A stretch of 64,000 nucleotides of DNA from Leptospira paudalimensis. GTDB lineage: Bacteria > Spirochaetota > Leptospiria > Leptospirales > Leptospiraceae. Of the stretch, positions 56,078 through 64,000 are shown piece after piece. The stretch lies in contig NZ_JAMQPR010000001.1 of NCBI RefSeq assembly GCF_026151345.1, positions 2,357,176 to 2,421,175 of the forward strand, read 5' to 3'. The translations under genes were made by a program, and so were the position numbers. The notes under the pieces are model-generated. The model did no database searches. It had not been told where the DNA came from and saw nothing but the letters and a program-made list of their open reading frames with translations. Numbering within the stretch: the stretch's first letter is position 1; each line of letters opens with the position of its first letter.

Positions 56078-58216
56078 ATGAATCCGAGTATGTTTCAAGA
56101 AAATAAGGAAGATGGAATGGCAAACGAATGTTACAATTCGTTACCTATTGCAATCTTTCAAATTTCAAAACAAGGAATGATCAATTTTATCAATTTCGAA
56201 GCACAGGAATTATTTGGCATTACACAAATTGATTTTTACAAAAGTTCATTTAGTACGGTTTTAACTGAGAAATCAAAAAACATTTTCCAATCATTCATCA
56301 GCACAATTTGTTTAGAAAAAAACAAACATGCTTGCCTAGTTGAAATCACCAAAGAAAATAATTTGACAAAAAAAGTTTCACTCTTTGGAAATCTCTCGAT
56401 AGACAGTGAGTGGATCCAGCTAGTTGCAGTAGAAGCAAAAAACGAAAACGAAATTTCCTTTAAAAAGGAATTTGAAGACATTTCCAATGTTTCCCACGTT
56501 GGCCGATGGGAGTTAAATTTAATCACTGGGTCCTTAGAGTGGTCAAAAAAAATCTATGAAATCTTTGAATTGGATCCAAACCAATTCAAACCTAGTTACG
56601 AAACTTTTTTATCCGTCATCCATCCAGAAGATCGCGAAAAAGTGAACCATGCATACTCTCAATCTCTTATCCATAAACAAAAGTATGAAATTGAACACCG
56701 AGTCATTCTGTTAGATGGTCGTATCAAATGGGTTAGGGAAACCTGTTATTCAATATTTGATTCAAATGGAAACCCAGAGATATCCATCGGAACTTGCCAA
56801 GACATCACTAGACAAAAGGAATCGGAAATACACTTAAAGGAGAGTGAAAAAAAATATTCAAACTTGGTCGAAAATACAGCGAGTTTAGTCTGGAGTACAA
56901 ATGCAAACGGGCATTTTTCTTACCTCAATCCAGCTTGGGAAAAATTACTTGGATATACAAAGGAAGAAATGTTAAATCGACCTTTCTCCGATTTTCAACC
57001 TCCTGATATATCCATTCGAGATCAAAAAGTTTTCGAAATACTTAAGTTAGGTTTCGAATCTTCGAAAAACAATTACGAATCTGTATTTTTGTCTAAAATC
57101 GGAGAAATAAAATATTTAAATTTTTATCCTACTCCCCTTTTCAACGAATTTGGAGAATTTGTAGGTTCACAAGGTACCGCAAACGACATCACATTCAAAC
57201 GTACTTTGGATCTAAAACTAGAAGAAACATATTTTGAATTAGGGCAAAGACAATTTGCAATCGACCAACATGCGATTGTTGCAATCACCAATCTAAATGC
57301 TGATATTATTTACGTTAATAAAAAGTTTTGCGAAATAAGTAAGTATACAAGGGATGAATTAATCGGCGAAAACCATCGCATCATCAATTCTGGGCACCAT
57401 CCACTTGAGTTTTTTAAAAAATTATACCAAACAATTAAATCAGGAAATACCTGGCATGGTGAAATCAAAAATAGAGCAAAAGATGGAAGTTTTTACTGGG
57501 TTGCGACAACCATTGCGCCAATTAAAAATGCACGTGGTGATATTGAAAAATATCTATCCATCAGAACAGATATAACCGAAATCAAGGAAGCGGATGAAAA
57601 AATCAAATCACTCCTAAATGAAAAAGCGCTGATCTTAATCGAAGTGCACCATCGTATCAAAAATAATATGAATACGATTTATAGTCTGTTAAAAATGGAA
57701 GCAAACTCACAAAAAGATATTCTGCATAAAACAATCTTGATCGATGCGTCAAATCGAGTTCGAAGTATGATGTTGTTATATGACAAATTATACCGATCAG
57801 AAAACACAGATATCATTTCCATTAAAGATTACTTTCCGACTTTGATTTCTGAAATATTAAATATATTTCCAAATCAAGACAACATTTCGACTGATATACA
57901 AGTAGAACCTGTTGCGATTAGCACAAAAATCTTATCCTCCATCGGAATCATCATTAACGAGCTTGTTACCAACTCAATGAAATATTCCTTCGGTGAAGGT
58001 CAAGTAGGGAAAATTACGTTTCACGCAAAAATTCAGAATCAATTTTTAATCATCGATTATGAAGATGATGGAATTCCAATCGACCCGACGATTTTACTCC
58101 AATCAACAAATAGTTTTGGTTTAAACCTAATTAACATGCTAGTGAAACAATTAAAGGGAATTGTTCATATAGAAAATTCTAATGGAACTAAATATAAAAT
58201 TGAGATCAAAATCTAG
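56078..58216 (+). CDS. Multi-PAS cytoplasmic histidine kinase, HisKA_2 type
   Basis: A 712-residue soluble kinase with about four PAS/PAC modules (about 15-125, 140-250, 265-375, 390-510), recognised from LPIAIFQISKQGMINFINFEA, GRWELNLITGSLEWSKKIYE, LVWSTNANGHFSYLNPAWE and IVAITNLNADIIYVNKKF. The HisKA_2 helix follows with IEVHHRIKNNMNTIYSLLK, then the ATPase (IINELVTNSMKYSFG, DYEDDGIPI, FGLNLINMLVKQLKG). It has no membrane segment, so it senses cytoplasmic cues. The next gene, a REC protein, begins 11 bp downstream and is the likely phosphoryl acceptor. Confidence 0.92.
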   Translation: MNPSMFQENKEDGMANECYNSLPIAIFQISKQGMINFINFEAQELFGITQIDFYKSSFSTVLTEKSKNIFQSFISTICLEKNKHACLVEITKENNLTKKVSLFGNLSIDSEWIQLVAVEAKNENEISFKKEFEDISNVSHVGRWELNLITGSLEWSKKIYEIFELDPNQFKPSYETFLSVIHPEDREKVNHAYSQSLIHKQKYEIEHRVILLDGRIKWVRETCYSIFDSNGNPEISIGTCQDITRQKESEIHLKESEKKYSNLVENTASLVWSTNANGHFSYLNPAWEKLLGYTKEEMLNRPFSDFQPPDISIRDQKVFEILKLGFESSKNNYESVFLSKIGEIKYLNFYPTPLFNEFGEFVGSQGTANDITFKRTLDLKLEETYFELGQRQFAIDQHAIVAITNLNADIIYVNKKFCEISKYTRDELIGENHRIINSGHHPLEFFKKLYQTIKSGNTWHGEIKNRAKDGSFYWVATTIAPIKNARGDIEKYLSIRTDITEIKEADEKIKSLLNEKALILIEVHHRIKNNMNTIYSLLKMEANSQKDILHKTILIDASNRVRSMMLLYDKLYRSENTDIISIKDYFPTLISEILNIFPNQDNISTDIQVEPVAISTKILSSIGIIINELVTNSMKYSFGEGQVGKITFHAKIQNQFLIIDYEDDGIPIDPTILLQSTNSFGLNLINMLVKQLKGIVHIENSNGTKYKIEIKI

Positions 58217-58227
58217 GATTTTATTCA

Positions 58228-59469
58228 ATGAATGAAAAACGAATACTCCTCGCTGAAGATGATTTAATATCTGCTACTGTACTCCAAGAGTCTTTAGCCT
58301 CACTCGGATATCAGGTAACACTCGCTGAAGATGGACGAAAAGCTAAAGAGCTATTCTTAGAAAACCAATTCCCCATTGTCATAACAGACTATGATATGCC
58401 TGATGTAAATGGAATAGAACTCATTGATTTTCTAAAAGAAGAAGAGGTTGAGCCAATCATTATAGTCTTAACAAACCATTCCGAAACTTCCATCATCATT
58501 GATATCATGAGAAGAGGAATCTACGATTATATCGTAAAACCCATTGAAGAAGAAGAACTCTCCCTAAAACTTCAGCATGCATTTGAAATTCACAATATAA
58601 AAAAACTAGAAAAGGTGGCTAAGCGAGAACGTGAAATGCGCCTCGAAAGTCATTTGGATTGGATCAAATGGAAAGAAAAAATGGGAGGATCCGGTAAATC
58701 CAAAAATTTGAACAAAAATTTATTTGAGAGTTTAAAAACTAGTTTTAACCAAGGAACGGGATTTGGAGCACTCGTATCCTTACTAAAAATCGTTTCGGAT
58801 TCCGCAGAAATTGAAGGAGATTTTTACAAGATTGATAGAGAGATTATGAGTCTCATCAAAACAAATGCAGAGATGGCTGAAAAAGCTTTATATACTTTTT
58901 CCGAAATAGATGAAATCTTAAACGGGAAAATTGAATTGGAGACGATCTCTTTAAGTTATTTATATAATGAAATAAAGAATGTCACAATTGAAATGAGTAA
59001 CCTATTAGACATTCAAAAGAATCATTTATACTTGAGTGAGAAAAAATCATCATTTGATCAAAACAAAATTAATATTCACATAAATTATTTCATAATAGCA
59101 TTGAAAGAAATGTTAACGAATGCATGTAAATTTTCGATCCCAGAAAGTAGTATTCATATCGTTATGTACATTGAAGCAAAATCACTTGTCATATCGATTT
59201 ATAACTCACCCGTCATGAATTCGGATAGGACAGAAGGAATTCCGCTGGAATTCGAAAATATTATCTTTGAACCATTTTTTCGACTCACTAAATTTGTTTT
59301 CGATGACTACAAAACTCTAGATTTCGGTTTAGGATTGACAAAGGTGGAAGCAATCATCAAAAGATTTGATGGCAAAGTTGAAATTAAAAATATTATCGAT
59401 CATCTATATGCTAAATCCCAACCAAAGACAAAAGTAATTTGCCGAATATCAATTCCACTTGTTCCATAA
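58228..59469 (+). CDS. Response regulator with C-terminal histidine-kinase-like ATPase
   Basis: A 413-residue protein. REC domain (1-125): LLAEDD, the phospho-acceptor in ITDYDMPD, VLTNHSET, VKPIEE. A coiled helical linker follows, then a kinase-like ATPase domain: N-box LKEMLTNACKFSIPE, IFEPFFRLTK and DFGLGLTKVEAIIKRFDGK. No His-containing dimerisation box is seen before it (FESLKTSFNQGTGFGALVSLLK stands there), and the G1 box is IYNSPVMNS. So it may be a pseudo-kinase or a regulator that binds ATP. It forms a two-gene unit with the PAS kinase. Confidence 0.87.
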   Translation: MNEKRILLAEDDLISATVLQESLASLGYQVTLAEDGRKAKELFLENQFPIVITDYDMPDVNGIELIDFLKEEEVEPIIIVLTNHSETSIIIDIMRRGIYDYIVKPIEEEELSLKLQHAFEIHNIKKLEKVAKREREMRLESHLDWIKWKEKMGGSGKSKNLNKNLFESLKTSFNQGTGFGALVSLLKIVSDSAEIEGDFYKIDREIMSLIKTNAEMAEKALYTFSEIDEILNGKIELETISLSYLYNEIKNVTIEMSNLLDIQKNHLYLSEKKSSFDQNKINIHINYFIIALKEMLTNACKFSIPESSIHIVMYIEAKSLVISIYNSPVMNSDRTEGIPLEFENIIFEPFFRLTKFVFDDYKTLDFGLGLTKVEAIIKRFDGKVEIKNIIDHLYAKSQPKTKVICRISIPLVP

Positions 59470-59578
59470 AAGGATCTAATAAATCCCAAACCTTACCTAC
59501 GTAAGTTAAACAATCCATTGATTCCTCGTTGATCACAAAAAAAGAAAACCAAATCATGGTTCGAGTGGGAGTGGTGGA

Positions 59579-60817
59579 ATGAAAAAAACGATAGTCGATG
59601 AAATTTTAATCTCAAGAGAGATCAAAAATGAGAAAACAGTCGCTGTTGTTCGGTTTGCCATATTTTCCTTCGCATCACTCATGGATTATTTGTCCTACTT
59701 CCATGTGATTAATTATACAATTGTTCCTCCCACAATCATCACACTTTTGTTAGACACAACATTCTTAGTCTTTGCAGGTTTTGTACTTTTTTTTGTAACT
59801 CATTTTTCGTTTCAACCTTATCTTAAATTTTTTACCATCACTTTGGATTATACCATTGTTGGATTAATGATTTTTTTTGATCCTACAGTACAAAGAGGTG
59901 ATGGTGTTATTTATTTTATCGCTATGATTGGGGCCATATTCATCTATCAATTTAACTTACTTAGGCATTCCAAAATAGGGACAATCTATGGAGCTTTTTT
60001 ATCATTTGTTTTCTTGTTTGTAATTTCTATCGGATTGGGTGGAGGATACCCTATCGATTTAATCCCAATGTTATTTGGATTAGGCATGATACTTGCAATT
60101 GGATATGTAACAACCGTTTCCAACATTGAAATGGTAAAAGAAGCAAATGCTAAACAAATGATGGAACGATACCTTCCCACACAATTAGTTAGTGAGTTTT
60201 ATAAAAATAATGCTCAATTAGAACCAGGCGGGGAAATGAAAGAGGTAACAATCCTTTTTTCTGATATACGATCCTTTACAAAATATTCTGAACAAAGGTC
60301 AGCCGAAGAAGTAGTTCTATTTTTAAATGACTATCTATCTCGTATGACAGACATTATATTTAGATTCAATGGAACCATCGATAAGTTTATTGGTGATGCC
60401 ATCATGACAATCTTTGGTGCTCCTTTTAAGCGAGATGATGATGCACTCCGGGCAGTCAAATCTGCTGTCGAAATGATAAAAGAAATACATCGATTCAATC
60501 AAAAAAAGAATTTGCCAGATGAACAAATTCAGGTGGGAATCGGTATCCACACTGGAGAAGTTATTGTTGGAAATATTGGTTCCGATCGTCGGTTAGATTA
60601 TACTGTTATTGGTGACAATGTAAACTTAGCCTCTAGGATTGAGGGATTAACCAAACATTACCGGTGCTCAATTCTGATTTCAGAAGTAACATACCAACAC
60701 ATTGAAGGGAAGTATAGTGGATCGGATGGTTTTGTCATCAGAGAAATTGATAAAGTCATTGTGAAAGGCAAATCAAAACCAATTTCCGTGTATGAAGTTG
60801 TTTGTTTCACCGATTGA
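59579..60817 (+). CDS. Membrane class III adenylate cyclase
   Basis: A 412-residue protein with about six N-terminal helices (to about residue 195) and a class III cyclase domain (about 215-375). The metal-binding Asps lie in FSDIRSFTKYSE and FIGDAIM; the adenine-selecting Lys is in IDKFIGD, and LDYTVIGDNVNLASRIEG holds the second specificity and transition-state residues (Asn, Arg). These favour ATP over GTP. It would make cAMP from ATP at the membrane. It begins 109 bp after the REC-ATPase gene, so it may have its own promoter. Confidence 0.93.
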   Translation: MKKTIVDEILISREIKNEKTVAVVRFAIFSFASLMDYLSYFHVINYTIVPPTIITLLLDTTFLVFAGFVLFFVTHFSFQPYLKFFTITLDYTIVGLMIFFDPTVQRGDGVIYFIAMIGAIFIYQFNLLRHSKIGTIYGAFLSFVFLFVISIGLGGGYPIDLIPMLFGLGMILAIGYVTTVSNIEMVKEANAKQMMERYLPTQLVSEFYKNNAQLEPGGEMKEVTILFSDIRSFTKYSEQRSAEEVVLFLNDYLSRMTDIIFRFNGTIDKFIGDAIMTIFGAPFKRDDDALRAVKSAVEMIKEIHRFNQKKNLPDEQIQVGIGIHTGEVIVGNIGSDRRLDYTVIGDNVNLASRIEGLTKHYRCSILISEVTYQHIEGKYSGSDGFVIREIDKVIVKGKSKPISVYEVVCFTD

Positions 60818-60884
60818 GTGAAAAGAAGTTTTATGATTCCAATCAAAAACTTTCCTTTCACTCTAAATGTTAGATCTGATCTAA
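60816..60884. terminator. Two hairpins between convergent genes
   Basis: First: GAGTGAAAAGAAGTTTT (60816-60832) pairs with AAAACTTTCCTTTCACTC (60846-60863) with one bulge and one mismatch. Second: the perfect palindrome TTAGATC-T-GATCTAA (60870-60884), followed by TTTAAT. They separate the cyclase and the secreted protein gene and likely act as transcription stops in both directions, though T-runs are short. Confidence 0.55.
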
Positions 60885-60885
60885 T

Positions 60886-61521
60886 TTAATAACACTTCCC
60901 TTGAGAAGTAATGTCCACAGCCCAAGCTCCAGAACTGTCTTTTGCTAACATAAAATCAATATCCTTACATTGAATCGTTTGACCTTCCGAATCAGTCCGA
61001 TTGATATCCCCTTCATAGCGGTAAAACCCACCATTCGAACCTTTGTTAAACGTCCCATCATCAATGAGAACCTTCGACCAAGTGTAGTCTGGGTATTTTT
61101 CAGAAAAAGCTTTTACAACAAGTTCTTTCACCTCAGGTTTTTTAGGTGCCTTCTCATTTTCAGAAGCAATCGCCTTCACATCACCAACTCCAATTTCTGA
61201 AAATTTCCATTGGTTTCCCTTTTGGATATAGTTTGCACCTGCTTCAAATTCTCTCTGTGTTCCTGCTTTCTCTGCTACAACTTGAAACGGAACTTTAAGT
61301 TTTCGTTCTAAGAGTTTTCCTTTTTTATCCACTTTCTCTAGTGTTCCTGGGTCTCCAGCAGAAGTGACAGATATGATTGTTTCGCTCGGGTATTTTTTTG
61401 ACCAAGTCGATCTTAAATCTCGTTCTGCTTGTTCCGTTGGGACTGGATCTGGAATCGTATCTGCAAACACTACAGATAAAGATAAGAAAATTAGAATTAG
61501 ATAAGGTTTCCTGGTTTTCAT
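60886..61521 (-). CDS. Secreted protein, function unknown
   Basis: A 211-residue exported protein with signal peptide (ends VVFAD). The mature protein has two similar segments (ERDLRSTWSKKYPSETIISV and VVKAFSEKYPDYTWSKVLIDD), each followed by a beta-rich part, suggesting an internal duplication. The C-terminus has a CKDIDFMLAKDSSGAWAVDITSQGKCY segment with two Cys. No family is recognised. The ATG at 61521 gives the better signal peptide; ATG 61527 is in frame. Confidence 0.78.
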   Translation of the reverse strand: MKTRKPYLILIFLSLSVVFADTIPDPVPTEQAERDLRSTWSKKYPSETIISVTSAGDPGTLEKVDKKGKLLERKLKVPFQVVAEKAGTQREFEAGANYIQKGNQWKFSEIGVGDVKAIASENEKAPKKPEVKELVVKAFSEKYPDYTWSKVLIDDGTFNKGSNGGFYRYEGDINRTDSEGQTIQCKDIDFMLAKDSSGAWAVDITSQGKCY

Positions 61522-61577
61522 AAGCATCGAAAACTTTAATTTCGCTAGAGATTAAATCAAGAAGAATATTTACAATT

Positions 61578-62627
61578 CTAAGCTTTCTTCAATGATTCAT
61601 AGACCTGTGATAGTTCAATTTCAGAATCACGAAACCAAACAATTTGCTTCGATAGATCAGTAGCTAGATCGATATCTTGTACACATTGTTCCAAATACCC
61701 TCTCAGATGGTTCTTTAATTCTTTCGCTGATGTGATACCTTGTTCTTTAAAAATTTCCTTCCCACCTCCAAAAATGGTTCTCTCAAAGTAATCCCAGATT
61801 CGAGGATTTTCAAAGATCTCGTTCCAATTCGTTCCATAAAAATCACATACAAATTCATATGCTTGTTTTGTATCTTCTTTGTGTTCTTTAGAGCCTGTCA
61901 TACGAAATGATATCAATGGAGATAAAAACGACTGAAATACCGCAAAGAGAAAACCGGAATCCCATAGATTCGAAAATCGTGAATTTTCAGCTGCCTCACA
62001 AGCCAAAACTTCCATCTCAATAATTGTTTTAGCCTCATTCATTTTGATTTGCATCGATTCGAAATAATGTTCCATTTGAGGACTCGAAACAATTCCTAGA
62101 GATTTTTCTGCAGTTGCAATTTCAGGATTTCCAGAATTAAGAAGTTTTTCTAGTCCATCTCGCATAACATATACCATATGATGCTTAGACATTCGCAAAA
62201 AAAGATCTTCTTCCTCCATTCTGAAAATGAAATTTGGTCCGGAAGTGGATTCATTCTCTAACTGGAATACTCGATTGTAAATCTTAGCAACATTTGGATC
62301 TTTTTTTGCCTCTCCGAATGACTCAAATGATAAGTGATATCCTTTTGCAATCTCTTGTGGAGAAGGGATACGATTCGATTTAGGTTTTGATTGGTAAACT
62401 TCATTTCCTAATTTTGAGTAGTATCCGATGATTTCTGTGAAATAGTTTCTATTTTGCGCCTCGGCCATGAATGCAGAATAATCTGCACTAGATTCAGCGA
62501 GCGATTCCATTTCAGATAATAATTTTTTTGCACTCAGAACTTCTTTGTTATCTTCAGGTAACGAATCAAAATAAGTTTTGAGGCCAGTTCGATAGGAATC
62601 GAGTAAATCTTTTAGTGCTGGTTCCAT
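61578..62627 (-). CDS. Protein of unknown function, coupled to the upstream gene
   Basis: A 349-residue soluble, mostly helical, acidic protein. No signal peptide, membrane helix or catalytic motif is visible; RMSKHHMVYVMRDGLEKLL and FGGGKEIFKEQGITSAKELKNHLRGYLEQC are among the more ordered stretches. Its start overlaps the stop of the upstream gene by 1 bp (TAATG), so the two products are probably made in fixed ratio and may interact. I recognise no family. Confidence 0.8.
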   Translation of the reverse strand: MEPALKDLLDSYRTGLKTYFDSLPEDNKEVLSAKKLLSEMESLAESSADYSAFMAEAQNRNYFTEIIGYYSKLGNEVYQSKPKSNRIPSPQEIAKGYHLSFESFGEAKKDPNVAKIYNRVFQLENESTSGPNFIFRMEEEDLFLRMSKHHMVYVMRDGLEKLLNSGNPEIATAEKSLGIVSSPQMEHYFESMQIKMNEAKTIIEMEVLACEAAENSRFSNLWDSGFLFAVFQSFLSPLISFRMTGSKEHKEDTKQAYEFVCDFYGTNWNEIFENPRIWDYFERTIFGGGKEIFKEQGITSAKELKNHLRGYLEQCVQDIDLATDLSKQIVWFRDSEIELSQVYESLKKA

Positions 62628-63244
62628 TATAATTTCTCACCTAATATGAATTCTATTCTTTGAACCAATCGATTCAATTGTGATTTTGTAAATGGATTTA
62701 GTAGTCGATAAGGATTCTGGAAATAAGAATCAATTTTAAATTTTGGATCTAACTCTTGTAGTCTTAAGTATTCTTGTTTTGTTTGTTTTGCTTTTTCTTT
62801 TTGATGGGAAACATTCGCAAGTGTATTGATCTGAAAGAGTAATTGTAATACAACTGCTGATTGATTGATTTTCTCATTTGCTTCACTTTCAGTGACAGGT
62901 GATAAGGTTTGGGGAAGTTTGGTTGCGAGTTCTGCATAATTTTGACAAGCAAGTGCTACTTCTTCCCGTTTTGAATAGACATTTGCATTCTCTTCCAATC
63001 CAAATTTTTCATATAATTGTTTCATCGATCGGTAACGATCAATCTGCTCACTTTTGGCAATGGAAAAAAGGTCTGAGTCAGTACCCAATTGTTTGGTATA
63101 GTCTTCATAACTGGAAGAACCAATTGCGATTTTCAACACTCTTTCATACGCTTTGACTTGCTCTTGGTTGAGCCTAGGGTTCTCTTTCAATTTTGTAATT
63201 CGAATATTGAGATACGATATGTGGTCCGATGTATGTTGATCCAT
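62627..63244 (-). CDS. Helical protein of unknown function, first gene of a coupled pair
   Basis: A 205-residue helical protein (YLNIRITKLKENPRLNQEQVKAYERVL, EKAKQTKQEYLRLQELDPKF), probably coiled-coil or TPR-like. No signal peptide. ATG 63244 has GGGGGAG just upstream, making it the likely start; the frame is open to 63265. It is coupled to the following gene by a TAATG overlap. No family is recognised. Confidence 0.78.
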   Translation of the reverse strand: MDQHTSDHISYLNIRITKLKENPRLNQEQVKAYERVLKIAIGSSSYEDYTKQLGTDSDLFSIAKSEQIDRYRSMKQLYEKFGLEENANVYSKREEVALACQNYAELATKLPQTLSPVTESEANEKINQSAVVLQLLFQINTLANVSHQKEKAKQTKQEYLRLQELDPKFKIDSYFQNPYRLLNPFTKSQLNRLVQRIEFILGEKL

Positions 63245-63528
63245 TCTCTCCCCCTTTGATTTCAAAACGAATTTAGTTTCGAAAGAATGGATTGAAAAGT
63301 ATTATTCATTACAAAAGTATTTTTTTCCAAACCTTGCAAGTAATACAAACTCAGACATTCATTTCACAAACATTTTGAATCGAGGACTTTAGGGTTTCAG
63401 AAGACATTCGTGGTGACTGTTTACTACCTTACCATACGTTTACATGACGTATCTGCTGTTATGTTCTATTTTTCTCATCATTAAAAAAATAAGTTGTGGA
63501 AAGTTATGGATTTCCGAAGGATAACCGC
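63245..63528. other. 284-bp divergent intergenic region
   Basis: Holds the promoters of the unknown gene pair and of the putative outer-membrane protein. An inverted repeat ATACGT (63434-63439) and ACGTAT (63447-63452) with a 7-bp spacer is present about 77 bp before the plus-strand start. No gene is seen. Confidence 0.45.
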
Positions 63529-64000
63529 ATGTGGAAATGTAAGTGGCTTTTATTATTTTTGATCCCCCAATTTTTATTTGCAGAAGGGTTTCAAAAAGGC
63601 AATCTCATGTTATTTGGTTCTGGATCGTTCGGTCTGGGAATGTCTTCCGGAAGTTTAGAACGTTTTGCAGAAACATATAATTTCCCATCATATCTTTATT
63701 TTCGAGATGGCGTGAGTGCAGAAGCTAAGACAGTTTCCTACTATATTCTCTATGACTTCAATGCTGACCAGGTCCGTTTGAATAGTAATTTGGGAGAAGT
63801 TGGAGTCCAATATGCTTTTTTCAAATACCTTTCCATTGGACTAACGGGCGTTTACCAGTCAATTGAAGCCTCAAACTTACGCCAAATAGAACCTACGTTT
63901 GTTCTGTTAAATGGAAACCTATTACAACGCCAAAATCCTTCTATTTCATATAATGAAACTTTATATTCCTCGGAATTACTTTCGTTTTTAATTCGAAAAG
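63529..64000 (+). CDS. Putative outer-membrane protein, N-terminal part (partial)
   Basis: 157 codons, running off the window. MWKCKWLLLFLIPQFLFAEG is a signal peptide. The following sequence alternates short strands rich in Gly, Tyr and Phe (GNLMLFGSGSFGLGMSSG, VGVQYAFFKYLSIGLTGVYQSI, SYYILYDF), as in outer-membrane beta-barrels. The start is ATG 63529, preceded by CGAAGG. Identity beyond a barrel-type protein cannot be given. Confidence 0.75.
   Translation, partial: MWKCKWLLLFLIPQFLFAEGFQKGNLMLFGSGSFGLGMSSGSLERFAETYNFPSYLYFRDGVSAEAKTVSYYILYDFNADQVRLNSNLGEVGVQYAFFKYLSIGLTGVYQSIEASNLRQIEPTFVLLNGNLLQRQNPSISYNETLYSSELLSFLIRK

Noticed and set aside
1..64000. Mobile elements, CRISPR arrays, tRNA or rRNA genes
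   Set aside because: None recognised: no transposase or integrase frames, no regularly spaced repeats, and no cloverleaf-like sequences in the gaps on reading.

Overview
The window looks like a chromosomal segment of a Leptospira species, probably one of the saprophytic or low-virulence clades. The base composition is AT-rich, TTG and GTG starts are frequent, and many short secreted proteins carry spirochaete-type lipoboxes. The gene families fit the genus: an etfBA pair, LolA-like protein, 7TMR-DISM sensor, HisKA_2 kinases, and SpoIIE phosphatase fusions. I see no rRNA, tRNA, CRISPR array, phage gene, transposase or insertion sequence. The species assignment is inference from gene content, not from a database match.

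Layout. 1-7.4 kb: end of etfB, etfA, a LolA-like carrier, a large spirochaete protein of unknown function, trpS, comEC and rsmA, mostly co-directional and tightly packed. 7.4-12.8 kb: fatty acid hydroxylase, M23 peptidase, HAD phosphatase, rsmI, an XRE-cupin regulator and prmA. 12.8-25.5 kb: a 7TM sensor with an RsbW-like ATPase, an FAD amine oxidase, acyltransferase 3, an HNH/DUF1292 pair, then a MaoC hydratase, a HisKA_2 kinase, an acyl-CoA dehydrogenase and an acyl-CoA ligase, followed by a CBS protein and a sodium/solute symporter.

25.5-31.4 kb: a 2-isopropylmalate synthase (LeuA) that lacks the usual C-terminal regulatory domain. It is preceded by what looks like a complete leucine attenuator: a 16-codon leader peptide with five consecutive Leu codons, a pause hairpin and a strong terminator. 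This is the most striking regulatory feature of the window. An N-acyl-D-amino-acid deacylase follows, with a good sigma70 promoter whose -35 box lies inside a perfect palindrome, then DUF4349 and TPM-domain envelope proteins.

31.4-45 kb: an accessory-looking region dominated by small predicted lipoproteins and periplasmic proteins, including a diverged tandem pair, two metallo-beta-lactamase-fold hydrolases, a PhoD-like phosphatase, a TPR/HExxH protein and a beta-propeller lipoprotein.

45-61 kb: a signalling district. A chemoreceptor with a STAS-like tail is divergent from a histidine kinase-REC-SpoIIE fusion. It is followed by a DoxX protein, a hybrid kinase, an ECF42-type sigma factor with its DGPF (YciI) protein and a hydrolase, then a multi-PAS kinase, a REC-HATPase protein and a membrane adenylate cyclase. 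61-64 kb: a secreted protein, two translationally coupled genes of unknown function, and the start of a putative outer-membrane protein that runs off the window.

Many starts were moved inward from the longest open frame, where a Shine-Dalgarno sequence, a signal peptide or a divergent neighbour made the shorter form more likely. These choices are stated entry by entry.
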